From Pseudomonas sp. UFMG81 (GTDB lineage Bacteria; Pseudomonadota; Gammaproteobacteria; Pseudomonadales; Pseudomonadaceae): a DNA stretch of 63,288 nucleotides. The position numbers and the translations under genes are program-made. The first letter of the stretch is position 1, and the number at the start of each line of letters is the position of its first letter. Positions 15,119 to 24,058 of this stretch are shown piece after piece. Under the pieces are notes generated by a model. It did not search any database and was not told the DNA's origin. It saw only the letters and a list, made by a program, of their open reading frames with translations. The stretch is taken from assembly GCF_015354575.1 (NCBI RefSeq), contig NZ_JACAFQ010000027.1, positions 1-63,288 on the forward strand, written 5' to 3'.

Positions 15119-16684
15119 GTGCGTCTGAACCTGCCGGTCAATCCGGTCGAGCAAAGCTTCCCCGAGCATCAGCGGCTGATCTCCGCCACCGACACGGCCA
15201 GCCTGATCACCTACTGCAACGCCGAATTCGCCGCCATCAGTGGTTACAGCCAGGACGAGCTGATCGGCAGCCCGCACAACCTGGTGCGTCACCCGGACAT
15301 GCCCGAGGCAGTGTTCGAATTGATGTGGCAGTACCTCAAGGCCGGCAAGAGCTGGATGGGCATCGTCAAGAACCGCTGCCGCAACGGCAACTTCTACTGG
15401 GTCAACGCCTACGTCACGCCCATCCTCGAAAACGGCCGGGTGGTGGGCTACGAGTCGGTGCGGGTGCGCCCGACTCGCGAGCAGGTGGCGCGCGCCGAGG
15501 CCCTGTACGCACGGCTGCGGGCCGGCAAGGCGGCGGTGTCGCCGGCACGGCGCCTGGGCCTGCTGCTGCGGGCCATGGCGGTACCGTTGCTGGGTGGCGC
15601 CCTCGCTGTGGGGGGCAATCGGCTGTGGCCGGGGCTGCCCGCGCAGGGCCTGACGCTGGCGCTGTTCGTCGCCGTCGGCGCCTGGGCGCAGAGCCGCATG
15701 GGCCGCCACCTGCGGCGCATCGCCGAGGGTGCCGGCGATACCTTCGGCGACCCGGTCGCGGCGCTGACCTACAGTGACCTGCACGGGCCGGCCGGCCAGC
15801 TCGAGCTGATCCTGATCAGCGAAGAGGCCCGGCTCAAGACCGCGCTAACCCGCCTCAGCGACCTGGCCGCGCAAATGGCCGAAGCCGCGCGTGATGCCGG
15901 CCAACTGTCGCGCGGCACCGAGGCGGCGCTGCTCGAACAGCGCGCCGAAACCGACCTGACCGCCACCGCCATGACCGAGATGGCCGCCTCCATCGGCGAG
16001 GTCGCCGGCCACGTGCAGCTCACCGCCCAGGAGGCGCACACCGCGCACTTGCTGGCCGAGCAGGGCAGCCAGGTGGCCGACGCCAGCGGTGCGGCGATCA
16101 ATGGCCTGGCCGACACCGTCGGGCAGATCAACCAGGCGGTCAACGACCTGGCTGGTCAGACCGGTGCCATCGCCGAGGCCGCCGGGATGATCCGCGCCAT
16201 CGCCGAGCAGACCAACCTGCTGGCGCTCAATGCCGCGATCGAGGCGGCACGGGCCGGTGAGCATGGCCGGGGTTTCGCGGTGGTCGCCGACGAGGTGCGT
16301 GCGCTGGCCGACAAGACCCGCCAGTCCACCCTGCATATCCAGGCCATCACCGACACCCTGCGCGGCGGCGCCGAACAGGCGGTGAGCATCGCCAGCCTGG
16401 GCATCGAGGGCGCGCAGCAGGGCGTAAGCCAGGTGGCCCAGGCCCAGGACGCGTTGCAGGGCATTCGCCAGGCGGTGCTGCGCATCAGCGACATGAGCCA
16501 GCAGATGGCCGCGGCCTCGCAGCAGCAGTCGGCGGTGGCCGAGGATGTTTCGCGGCAGATCAATGGCGTGGCCGGTACGGTCCAGCTGAGTGCTCAGCAG
16601 GCCAATGCCGCCGCCTCGCGCGGTGCAGAACTGGAGCAGGTGTGCGCCGGATTGCGCGCCCTGGTGGAGCGTTTCAACCGCTAG
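15119..16684 (+). CDS. aer2: Aer-type PAS energy-taxis/aerotaxis receptor
   Basis: This 521-residue receptor has an N-terminal PAS domain (about 15-115, with the Aer-like TYCNAEFAAISGYSQDELIG and WVNAYVTPILENG) expected to bind FAD. A hydrophobic hairpin without a periplasmic domain follows (about 142-190), then a HAMP-like region and a cytoplasmic signalling hairpin (EQTNLLALNAAIEAARAGEHG). It should report redox or energy state to CheA rather than an external ligand. It fits P. putida Aer2, which is described as cotranscribed with a GGDEF/EAL gene, and the next gene starts 12 bases later. The GTG start at 15119 has GGAG 7 bases upstream. Confidence 0.88.
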   Translation: MRLNLPVNPVEQSFPEHQRLISATDTASLITYCNAEFAAISGYSQDELIGSPHNLVRHPDMPEAVFELMWQYLKAGKSWMGIVKNRCRNGNFYWVNAYVTPILENGRVVGYESVRVRPTREQVARAEALYARLRAGKAAVSPARRLGLLLRAMAVPLLGGALAVGGNRLWPGLPAQGLTLALFVAVGAWAQSRMGRHLRRIAEGAGDTFGDPVAALTYSDLHGPAGQLELILISEEARLKTALTRLSDLAAQMAEAARDAGQLSRGTEAALLEQRAETDLTATAMTEMAASIGEVAGHVQLTAQEAHTAHLLAEQGSQVADASGAAINGLADTVGQINQAVNDLAGQTGAIAEAAGMIRAIAEQTNLLALNAAIEAARAGEHGRGFAVVADEVRALADKTRQSTLHIQAITDTLRGGAEQAVSIASLGIEGAQQGVSQVAQAQDALQGIRQAVLRISDMSQQMAAASQQQSAVAEDVSRQINGVAGTVQLSAQQANAAASRGAELEQVCAGLRALVERFNR

Positions 16685-16696
16685 GTTGCCAAGGTT

Positions 16697-18385
16697 ATGG
16701 ACGACAACTACCGCGCGGCCGTGGACGCGGCCGCGATCTTTTCCGAGACCGACCTGGGTGGGCGCATCACCTACGTCAACCAGCAGTTCTGCAGTATCTC
16801 TGGCTACAGCCGCGAGGAACTGCTGGGGGTCAACCACCGCATCCTCAACTCTGGGTTGCACGAGCCGACGTTCTTCCTCGACATGTGGCGCTCGCTGGCA
16901 GCAGGGCGGGTGTGGAAGGGCGAAATCTGCAACCGGGCCAAGGATGGTTCGCTGTACTGGGTAGACAGCACCATGGTGCCGCTGATCGACCCGCAGACCA
17001 ACAAGGTGCGCAAGTACGTGTCGATCCGCTTCGACATCACCGAGAAGCGCCAGCTGCTGCACACCCTGCAATGGCGCGTGGGGCATGACGTGCTGACCGG
17101 CCTGCCGAACCGCGCCTACCTGTCTGACTTGCTCAACCAGGCGTTGGCCTTCTCTCGCCGCGAACGTGTGCCGCTGGCGGTGTGCATGCTCGACCTGGAC
17201 GGTTTCAAGGCGGTCAACGATGGCTACGGCCATGCCACCGGCGACCTGTTGCTGGTGGAGGTGGCCCGGCGCCTGCAGGGTATCCTGCGCGGTGGCGATG
17301 CGGTGGCGCGGCTGTCGGGTGACGAGTTCGTGCTGATCCTGCGCAATGTCGAGGGGCCGCGGCCGTTGCATGCCGCCTTGCAGCGCGTGTTGCAGGCCCT
17401 GGCCGCGCCTTATGTGGTGCGCGAGCAACCCTTGACCCTCAGCGCCAGTATCGGCGTGACCCTGTTCCCTCAGGATGAAGAAGACGCCGACACCCTGGTG
17501 CGCCATGCCGACCAGGCCATGTACGTGGCCAAGCAGCGCGGGCGCAACCGCTACCACCTGTTCGATGTGTCGCAGGAGCAGGAGCTCAAGGCCACCCACC
17601 AGACCGTGACCCGAGTGCGCCGGGCCCTGCGTGACGGCGAGTTGCGCTTGTACTACCAGCCCAAGGTGAACATGCGCAGCGGCCGGGTGATCGGCTTCGA
17701 GGCCCTGCTGCGCTGGCTGCACCCCTCGAAGGGGCCGGTGCCGCCGGGGGAGTTCCTGCCGCTGGTGGAGCAGACCGACCTGATCGTCGAACTGGGCGAA
17801 TGGGTCATCGACCAGGCCCTGAGCCAATTGCAGCAGTGGCAGCAAAGCGGTTGCGACTGGTCGTTGAGCGTGAACATCGCCGCCCGCCAGTTGCAGCGTG
17901 GCGATTTCGCCGAGCGCCTGGCCCAGTTGCTGGCACATCACCCAGGTGTCGACCCGGCGTGTCTGGACCTGGAAATCGTCGAGTCGGTGGCCATCGACAA
18001 CCTGGCGCACGTCGGCCGTTGCCTCGACGCCTGCCGTGCCCTCGGCGTGCGCTTTTCGCTGGACGACTTCGGTACCGGCTATTCCTCGCTGAGTTACCTC
18101 AAGCGCTTGCCGGCGCAGACCATCAAGGTCGACAAGTCGTTCGTGCGCGACATCCTGCATGACCATGACGACCTGGCGCTGACCACCGCAGTGATCGGCC
18201 TGGCGCGGGCCTTTGGCCGCGAGGTAGTCGCCGAGGGGGTGGAGAGCGTCGAACATGGCCGGGTACTGATGGGGCTGGGCTGCGAGTTGGCCCAAGGGTA
18301 TGGCATCGCCCGGCCGATGCCGGCAGAGCAGGTGCTCGCTTGGGCGGCCGGCTATCGGCAACCCAGCGAGTGGTGCAAGGCGTGA
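16697..18385 (+). CDS. PAS-GGDEF-EAL cyclic-di-GMP signalling protein
   Basis: This 562-residue cytoplasmic protein has PAS (about 10-118), GGDEF (about 122-285) and EAL (about 305-550) domains. The diguanylate cyclase signature is SGDEF at 207-211 instead of GGDEF. The phosphodiesterase domain keeps EALLRW at about 335 and DDFGTGYSS, so both activities may be present. The PAS domain resembles that of the upstream Aer protein. The operon with aer2 matches the PP2258-type protein of P. putida, reported to affect motility through c-di-GMP. Naming by that parallel is an inference. Confidence 0.88.
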   Translation: MDDNYRAAVDAAAIFSETDLGGRITYVNQQFCSISGYSREELLGVNHRILNSGLHEPTFFLDMWRSLAAGRVWKGEICNRAKDGSLYWVDSTMVPLIDPQTNKVRKYVSIRFDITEKRQLLHTLQWRVGHDVLTGLPNRAYLSDLLNQALAFSRRERVPLAVCMLDLDGFKAVNDGYGHATGDLLLVEVARRLQGILRGGDAVARLSGDEFVLILRNVEGPRPLHAALQRVLQALAAPYVVREQPLTLSASIGVTLFPQDEEDADTLVRHADQAMYVAKQRGRNRYHLFDVSQEQELKATHQTVTRVRRALRDGELRLYYQPKVNMRSGRVIGFEALLRWLHPSKGPVPPGEFLPLVEQTDLIVELGEWVIDQALSQLQQWQQSGCDWSLSVNIAARQLQRGDFAERLAQLLAHHPGVDPACLDLEIVESVAIDNLAHVGRCLDACRALGVRFSLDDFGTGYSSLSYLKRLPAQTIKVDKSFVRDILHDHDDLALTTAVIGLARAFGREVVAEGVESVEHGRVLMGLGCELAQGYGIARPMPAEQVLAWAAGYRQPSEWCKA

Positions 18386-18438
18386 AGGTGTTCCCGGCGG
18401 CGGGCCTGTGCGTGGGCGATGCCGGCACTCACGGGCGC

Positions 18439-18611
18439 CAACTGTCTTGCACAGGTTTTCTGTAGGAGCGGCCTTGCCCGCGAAGGCACCGCGCTGGATG
18501 GCACGGGCTACGCCCGTGTTCGCGGGCAAGCCCGCTCCCACAGGGATCGCGCAGGCTTTTTAGATTTTGAGCAAGACAGTTGCTCCTACAGAGGCCTGCG
18601 CAAGACAGTTG
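18439..18611. repeat. REP pair flanked by CAACTGTCTTGC inverted repeats
   Basis: A REP pair (18461-18543) has TGTAGGAGCGGCCTTGCCCG at one end and CGGGCAAGCCCGCTCCCACA at the other. It is bracketed by CAACTGTCTTGC at 18439-18450 and two GCAAGACAGTTG copies at 18571-18582 and 18600-18611. The block fills the gap between the converging c-di-GMP and LRR genes. Confidence 0.75.
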
Positions 18612-18654
18612 CTGCCACAAGGGGCGCGGTGGGCTTAAAAGAACGTGACCGCAA

Positions 18655-21600
18655 TCATGCCAGCAGATCCGCGATCATGGCTTCGGTCAACTCGCGCAGC
18701 AGCGCGGCCTCGGCGGCCTGTCGGCTGCTCAGCAGCAACTGCGCCGCGCGCTGGTATACGGCGTTTTCGTCCGGGTAGCGATTGGACACCAGGTCGATAC
18801 GCTGCAGCACACCGTCAATCTGCCACGCCAGGCCCTGCACATCGCCCAGCTCACGCTCCAGCGCCGCGACATACTCCGCTGCTACCGCCGGGCCGCGGTA
18901 GGCGCCCAGCGGCGCGGCTTCGCTGAAACTGTCGAAGTACTCGCTGGCCCCCGACCACCGCTCGGCCAAGGCTTCATAGGCCTGCGGCCGCAAGCGCCGT
19001 ACCCAGGGCGCCCAGAAACCCTGGTCAACAGCCCAGTCGACCAGGCGTTGGCCGTCGGCTTCCAGGCTCACGGCGTCGGCCAGGCGGGCAAGGGTCGCCT
19101 CGCTCAGCCGCGCCAGGTAGTCGAAGCTGATTTCATCGGGTTGCGGTGGCAGACGCAGCACGTTGCGTAGGTGGATACGCGCATGCAGCGCCATCTCCAC
19201 TTCATCGAGCAGGTAGTTGGGCTCAGTCAGTTCGGCATCGCTGAGGTCGTCGTCGCTGTGCAGCGGCGGGGCAGCGTCGCGGTCGGCCTGGTCCACCGCC
19301 TCGCCCAGGGCTCGGCGCCGGGCCACTCGGGCGTTGTACAGCTCTGCAATGCGGGTATCCAGCTGCTGCTGGCGTAGCAGGGCGGTGGCGCTGTCGATCG
19401 CCACTCGCTCGTCGGCAAGCCCGGGCGTGGCATGGATGACGGTCTGCCACACCGTGACCTCGGTCTCGACCTGCTGGAACAACAGGCTGGCCTGGTCGAC
19501 ACAGGTCATGGCGGCATCGTTGAGGGTATCGATGATGTGTTGTTGCACCTGGGCACGGCCCCACCCCCCGTCGGTCGAGCCCTGGCCATCGCCGGCCAGC
19601 GCCTCCAGCACCCGTTGCATGCGCTGGCGCATGGCTGGCGGGTGGCGTAGGAAGTCAGCAGTGTCGGGCAGGCGCTCCATCAGGTCGTACAGCGGTCGCC
19701 ACTGTGGGTCGGGGTAAGTCAGGGCGATGTGATCGAGCAGCCTGTCAGGCCAGCCGGCAGACCACTGCGGCGGGCTGTCCGGGAGGGTGTGGGTGCTCAG
19801 GCCGGCGTCCTGCAGGCGGTTGCGAGCGGCATCGGTGAAGGGGTTTTCGTCGAAGGTGTAGAGGATGTCCTGGTCGCCTGCACGCACGGCCATGGCGAAG
19901 CTGCTGTTGCGCAGGTCCGGCGCATCGCTCAAGGCGTTACGGTTCAGTTCCAGTCGGCGCAGCACCAGCGGCTGCTGTTCGAGCAACCCCTGCAAGCCGA
20001 TTGGCCATTGAGCGATGCCGGTGTATTCCAGGTCCAGCCATTCCAGCTGGGTCCAGCCGGTGACATCCGGCGGGAAGTCCAGTGGGTTCTCGTACAGTGA
20101 CAGGCGGCGCAGGCGGTTGAGCCCGGCCAGCGCAGTACGCGTGGCTTCGTCCAGTTCGATCTGGTTCTGCCCCAGGTACAGCTCGCTTAGTGCCGGCCAG
20201 CGTTGCAGGGCCTGGAAGTGTTCGGCGCCCAGTTCCAGCTCATTGAGATCGGCCTGGAAGACCCGCAGCTCGGGCAACTGCGCGAGGCTTTCAAGGCTTG
20301 CTACCGACAGGGCTTGCAGCGCTTGGGCAAAATTGAGGTAGGTGAGCCGTGTCAGTCGGCCCAGGATGGCCAGTTGCCCGGGGGCGTCCAGGTCCAGCAG
20401 GGCGCCTGAAAGGTCCAGTGTTTGCAGGTGGGACATCAGGGCCACGGATTCAGGGATCATGGCAAGGGTACTGTTGCCCAGGTTCAGGTGCCGGACCTGG
20501 GGAAAGGCGAGCAGGAAGTGGTTGGGGTCGACCGAGGGCTCCAGATCTTGCACGGACAATTCACGCACGTGTGGCAGTTGCACGGGCAGGGTTGGTAGCT
20601 CGTCGAGGTACTGGCCATGGATGCGCAGGCAGACATGGTTGATGTTGGCGGCTACGTCGGGCTCGCTTTCCCGCCGCCAGGCCTGGCGGATACGGTTGGC
20701 CACCACGCCACGGCGTATGCGACGCTGCTCGAAGGTTCCCGCGCGGACATTGTCCGGGTCGTGCACCCAGCGTTGCAGGCTCTGATCCAACTGCCGGTAC
20801 TCGCCGCGCAGGCGTTCGAGCAGACGGCCGAAGGCGCCCGGCCGGGGGCCCGCCTCGGCGCGCAGGGCGGCACGCAGCACTTCGCGGTCAGCCGTGGGCG
20901 AGGCGGGGTACAGCTGGTCGAACAGTTGGTCTTCACTGAGCCAGCCGCGGCCGCGGCCACTGAGCCGGTAGCCGATGCGGCGGTTGCCTGGCAGCCGGGT
21001 CGGTAAACGGTACATCGGCCGTATGGGCACCATGCCCAGGGTGTGGGCGGCCCGCCGTCGGTCGCTGACCGCCAGTTCGAACAGCGCATCGCACAACCCC
21101 GGCGCGTCATGCACCTGCAGTTTCAGGGCGACCCGCTCGCTGTCGGGTAGCGCCTGGAGAATGGCCTGGAACAGATCGCCGAGATTGGCCAGCACCTGGT
21201 CGCGCTCATCGCGGGGCTCGTATTGGCCAGCCTTGCGCACGATGATCTTCAGCTGCTTGCCCTCGGCGCCGGCGGCATGTACCAACTGGCCGTCCTCGCG
21301 CAGTTCAAGGCGCACGTCGCCGGACCAGCCCGGCAAGTGCTCCAACAGGCCTAGCGCCAGGGCGTCACGATCAGCGCTGGCGCCCGCGGACTGCTGAAGG
21401 CCAGCCAGCGCTCGGTTGATTCGCGCTTCGCGCTGATACACGCGGGCGGTATCGGCCATTTTCAGCGGTACCCGCGCCTTCTGGTGCAACCGAGCCAGGT
21501 CGGCCGGGTCGGCGCTCGCGACGATCTCGTTGCAGGCGCGCCGGCTGAGCGAAGGAAAATCCCGCTGCAGGACCTCGCTGCCAGGCAAGGGTGGCAGGCT

Positions 21601-23472
21601 GCCGGGCACTTTGGCGCCGAGCGTTTCGAAACTGTCGGCCAGCAGAGCGGGCAGCGGCTGGTGGTCGACCAGGGCCATGCGCAGATTCGTGGCGTCATAA
21701 CCGCTGCAGCGCAGCGCCCGCTCCAGCGCCTGCTGGTCAAGGCCGGCGCCGACCGGGCCGACCCGTTGCAGCAACTGCGGGGTGTCCCAGCTCAGCGGGC
21801 GCTCGTGGGGCAGCAGCCAGGCACCCTGGTCATTGCCCAGCAGTTGCGGCTGGTGCTGGTGCCCGCGGCCTTTGCCCAGGCGCCAGCCGCCATGGCCGTC
21901 GCGCTCCAGCGGGCAGGCTTTGCCCTGGTGATCGAGCCAGGCCTTACCCTGCCAGTGATGAAGGCCGTCGGCTGCCGGCAGCGTGCCTTCGGGCCAGGGT
22001 GCGGGGCGCGAGAAGGGCGAGAGGTCACCAGGCCACAGGCGTTGGCGGTTACCCTGGGTGACAGGGTGCCATTCGTGCAAGGCGCCGGGGGTTTCGACGA
22101 ACGCACCGGCGGCACCGAGCACCGCCACCTGCGCCAGGTTCTCCAGCACATCGAACAGCTGCTCGATGGCCGCCTCGGCATCGCCCTCGTTGGCTGCATG
22201 CACGCCGTCGAGGAACTCGCCGAGCAGCTGCGCACCGCCGATCACCATCATCACTTCGCCCAGCGCCGGTACGAACAGCGCGGCAATGTTGAGCACGCTC
22301 ATGCCCAGGCCCAGCCAGCCGCTGATGCTGGCCAGCAGCGCGGCGCGGTCGCGCTGGGCTACCGGTACCGCGACTGCCGCAGCATCGTGCAGCTTGCGCT
22401 GCACGTGGGTGCGTGCCCGCTTTGTGAAGCAGTCGTTTTTCCACGAGGTGAAGGTCAATGGCAGGCGGGCGTTCTTGTCCAGGGTTTCTTGCCACAGGTC
22501 GGTGGGGGCTGGGAACAGCCGTCGAGTCCAATGGCTGGGGGCGTCTTTTTCCCGAGTTGGCGCACTGGCTTGCACGGTGGCATAGGGGTAGCTCGGGTAC
22601 AGGGCGTCGTGCAGCTTGCTGGCGAACTCGGGCTGGCGTGCTTGATCGACATAGCGGGTGAACAGGCGGCGTTCGTCGTCCTTCCACAGCGCCTGGGTGA
22701 GCGCCCGGCTCAAGGCTTTGAACGAGCTGTACTGACGCATGGCCTGGCGACGATGCCCGGGCAGGTACAGTACGCAGGTTTCGCTGGTCTTCAGCGGGTC
22801 CAGGCGCAGCACCAAAGGGCCGTCGAGGGGGATGCCGAACAGGCTGAGGTAGCCGCAGTACAGGGTCCGTTGTTGGCCGTCGACGGTCACCTGGCGGGTG
22901 TCGGACAGTGCGGCCTCACCCAGTGTTTCGCCCAGTGGGTCCAGATGGCCCTGCAGGCGTGCGGTGGTCAGTTCGGCGGCGAATGCGGCGCGGTCTTGCG
23001 CGCGCACCAGGTCACGGAAAGCCTCGTTGTCGACGTGATCGGCCAGGTGGTACTGGTAGCGTTGACCCAGATCGAGGTTGCGTACACCGCTGACGAACAC
23101 CTTGGTGTCCAGGTCGAGTGGCGTCGAACTGTCGTCGTCCTGGTAAAGCTTGACCTTGGCGCCGTCGTCGAAATTCTGCAAGGCAGCTTCGAGCCAGGTC
23201 AGGTCGCGCTGGTCGTCCTGGCTCCACAGCAGCGTGTTGTCCAGCGGCGGCAAGGTGGCGCCTGGGTACCAGCGTGGCAGGGCGTCTTCCAGCAGCGGCC
23301 GGCAGAATGCCTCGATCGGCTGCACGGGCTCCAGCGCCTTGGCCACGGCGCGGCTGGCGCGGTAGCTGGCGAGGGTGCGCTGCTTGAGCACATGCCGCTG
23401 GTGAGGGCTGGCGTGCTTGTACCATTGCGGGTGGTGTTTGTGCAGGTGGCTCAGGTGTGGCGAAAGGGGCAT
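18655..23472 (-). CDS. giant LRR protein with toxin-like N-terminus and C-terminal NEL-type E3 ubiquitin ligase domain
   Basis: This 1605-residue protein has three recognisable parts. Residues about 1-470 resemble the dermonecrotic-toxin-like DUF6543 region and include a hydrophobic stretch at about 383-460 that could insert into a membrane. Residues about 945-1190 hold leucine-rich repeats (for example LPELRVFQADLNELELG). Residues about 1233-1570 resemble the novel E3 ligase (NEL) domain of IpaH/SspH effectors. The catalytic CxD motif is visible as MTCVDQASLLF, with Cys1324. NEL enzymes transfer ubiquitin in eukaryotic cells, so a secreted effector is inferred. No signal peptide or nearby secretion genes are seen. 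The ATG follows AGGAGA. Confidence 0.82.
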   Translation of the reverse strand: MPLSPHLSHLHKHHPQWYKHASPHQRHVLKQRTLASYRASRAVAKALEPVQPIEAFCRPLLEDALPRWYPGATLPPLDNTLLWSQDDQRDLTWLEAALQNFDDGAKVKLYQDDDSSTPLDLDTKVFVSGVRNLDLGQRYQYHLADHVDNEAFRDLVRAQDRAAFAAELTTARLQGHLDPLGETLGEAALSDTRQVTVDGQQRTLYCGYLSLFGIPLDGPLVLRLDPLKTSETCVLYLPGHRRQAMRQYSSFKALSRALTQALWKDDERRLFTRYVDQARQPEFASKLHDALYPSYPYATVQASAPTREKDAPSHWTRRLFPAPTDLWQETLDKNARLPLTFTSWKNDCFTKRARTHVQRKLHDAAAVAVPVAQRDRAALLASISGWLGLGMSVLNIAALFVPALGEVMMVIGGAQLLGEFLDGVHAANEGDAEAAIEQLFDVLENLAQVAVLGAAGAFVETPGALHEWHPVTQGNRQRLWPGDLSPFSRPAPWPEGTLPAADGLHHWQGKAWLDHQGKACPLERDGHGGWRLGKGRGHQHQPQLLGNDQGAWLLPHERPLSWDTPQLLQRVGPVGAGLDQQALERALRCSGYDATNLRMALVDHQPLPALLADSFETLGAKVPGSLPPLPGSEVLQRDFPSLSRRACNEIVASADPADLARLHQKARVPLKMADTARVYQREARINRALAGLQQSAGASADRDALALGLLEHLPGWSGDVRLELREDGQLVHAAGAEGKQLKIIVRKAGQYEPRDERDQVLANLGDLFQAILQALPDSERVALKLQVHDAPGLCDALFELAVSDRRRAAHTLGMVPIRPMYRLPTRLPGNRRIGYRLSGRGRGWLSEDQLFDQLYPASPTADREVLRAALRAEAGPRPGAFGRLLERLRGEYRQLDQSLQRWVHDPDNVRAGTFEQRRIRRGVVANRIRQAWRRESEPDVAANINHVCLRIHGQYLDELPTLPVQLPHVRELSVQDLEPSVDPNHFLLAFPQVRHLNLGNSTLAMIPESVALMSHLQTLDLSGALLDLDAPGQLAILGRLTRLTYLNFAQALQALSVASLESLAQLPELRVFQADLNELELGAEHFQALQRWPALSELYLGQNQIELDEATRTALAGLNRLRRLSLYENPLDFPPDVTGWTQLEWLDLEYTGIAQWPIGLQGLLEQQPLVLRRLELNRNALSDAPDLRNSSFAMAVRAGDQDILYTFDENPFTDAARNRLQDAGLSTHTLPDSPPQWSAGWPDRLLDHIALTYPDPQWRPLYDLMERLPDTADFLRHPPAMRQRMQRVLEALAGDGQGSTDGGWGRAQVQQHIIDTLNDAAMTCVDQASLLFQQVETEVTVWQTVIHATPGLADERVAIDSATALLRQQQLDTRIAELYNARVARRRALGEAVDQADRDAAPPLHSDDDLSDAELTEPNYLLDEVEMALHARIHLRNVLRLPPQPDEISFDYLARLSEATLARLADAVSLEADGQRLVDWAVDQGFWAPWVRRLRPQAYEALAERWSGASEYFDSFSEAAPLGAYRGPAVAAEYVAALERELGDVQGLAWQIDGVLQRIDLVSNRYPDENAVYQRAAQLLLSSRQAAEAALLRELTEAMIADLLA

Positions 23473-23559
23473 GGCTGCTCTCCTGGTGGGAAAGCAGCGA
23501 GGTTAAGGCCGGAGCTGCGGCGGGGCGGGGTAGATAGCTACCGCGCCCGTTGCGAAGGG

Positions 23560-24045
23560 CTACAACTGCGGTGCCGTGCTCTTCACCGCCGCCAGCTCCG
23601 GGTGCGCCACCAGCTTGTCGATATGCAGCTCGTCGTTGTTCATCCAGGTCTCGGTCAGCACCCGGTAGTGCTCCATGTCGCGGCAACGAATGCGCAGGCT
23701 GTAGTCGAAATGGCCGCTGATCAGCTGGCAGTCGTAGACCTGCGGGCAGGCCCGCACGGTGGCTTCGAAAGCTTTCTGCGCGGCGCGCCCGCTCTGGTTG
23801 GACAAGGCCACCAGCACCAGCAGCGACAGGCCTGGTGAGACTTGCTGCAGGTCGATGATCGCGCCGTAGCCGCGAATCACCCCGCGCCGCTCCAGCTTGC
23901 GCACCCGCTCCAGGCAGGGCCTGGGGGTCAGGTGCACGAGGGTGGAAAGCTTTTCGAAGGTGATCCTTCCGTGGTGGCGCAGCACGTCGATGATCGCTTC
24001 GTCGATGCGGTCCAGCGGTGCGCTGGGGGTGGCCTTGGTATCCAT
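23560..24045 (-). CDS. Lrp/AsnC family transcriptional regulator
   Basis: This 161-residue Lrp/AsnC regulator has an N-terminal HTH (about 15-70, RITFEKLSTLVHLTPRPCLERV) and a C-terminal RAM/AsnC ligand domain beginning near residue 78 (GLSLLVLVAL, then HFDYSLRIRC). The ATG at 24045 was chosen over a long upstream frame because the upstream part overlaps the ATPase gene in another frame. It lies 13 bases behind the importer ATPase gene and is probably part of that operon, sensing an amino acid such as arginine or ornithine. The direct target is inferred. Confidence 0.88.
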   Translation of the reverse strand: MDTKATPSAPLDRIDEAIIDVLRHHGRITFEKLSTLVHLTPRPCLERVRKLERRGVIRGYGAIIDLQQVSPGLSLLVLVALSNQSGRAAQKAFEATVRACPQVYDCQLISGHFDYSLRIRCRDMEHYRVLTETWMNNDELHIDKLVAHPELAAVKSTAPQL

Positions 24046-24058
24046 ATGCGGCGTGACT

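Noticed and set aside
15119..16684. receptor with periplasmic ligand domain
   Set aside because: The hydrophobic hairpin has almost no residues between its two helices, so sensing must be through the cytoplasmic PAS domain.
15845..18541. 898-residue open frame on the minus strand opposite aer2 and the GGDEF-EAL gene
   Set aside because: It mirrors third-position GC bias of the real plus-strand genes, has repetitive H/Q/G composition and no start-site signal.
21484..23838. 784-residue plus-strand open frame opposite the LRR-NEL gene
   Set aside because: Composition is typical of antisense frames in GC-rich genes. It runs past the real start region and matches no family.
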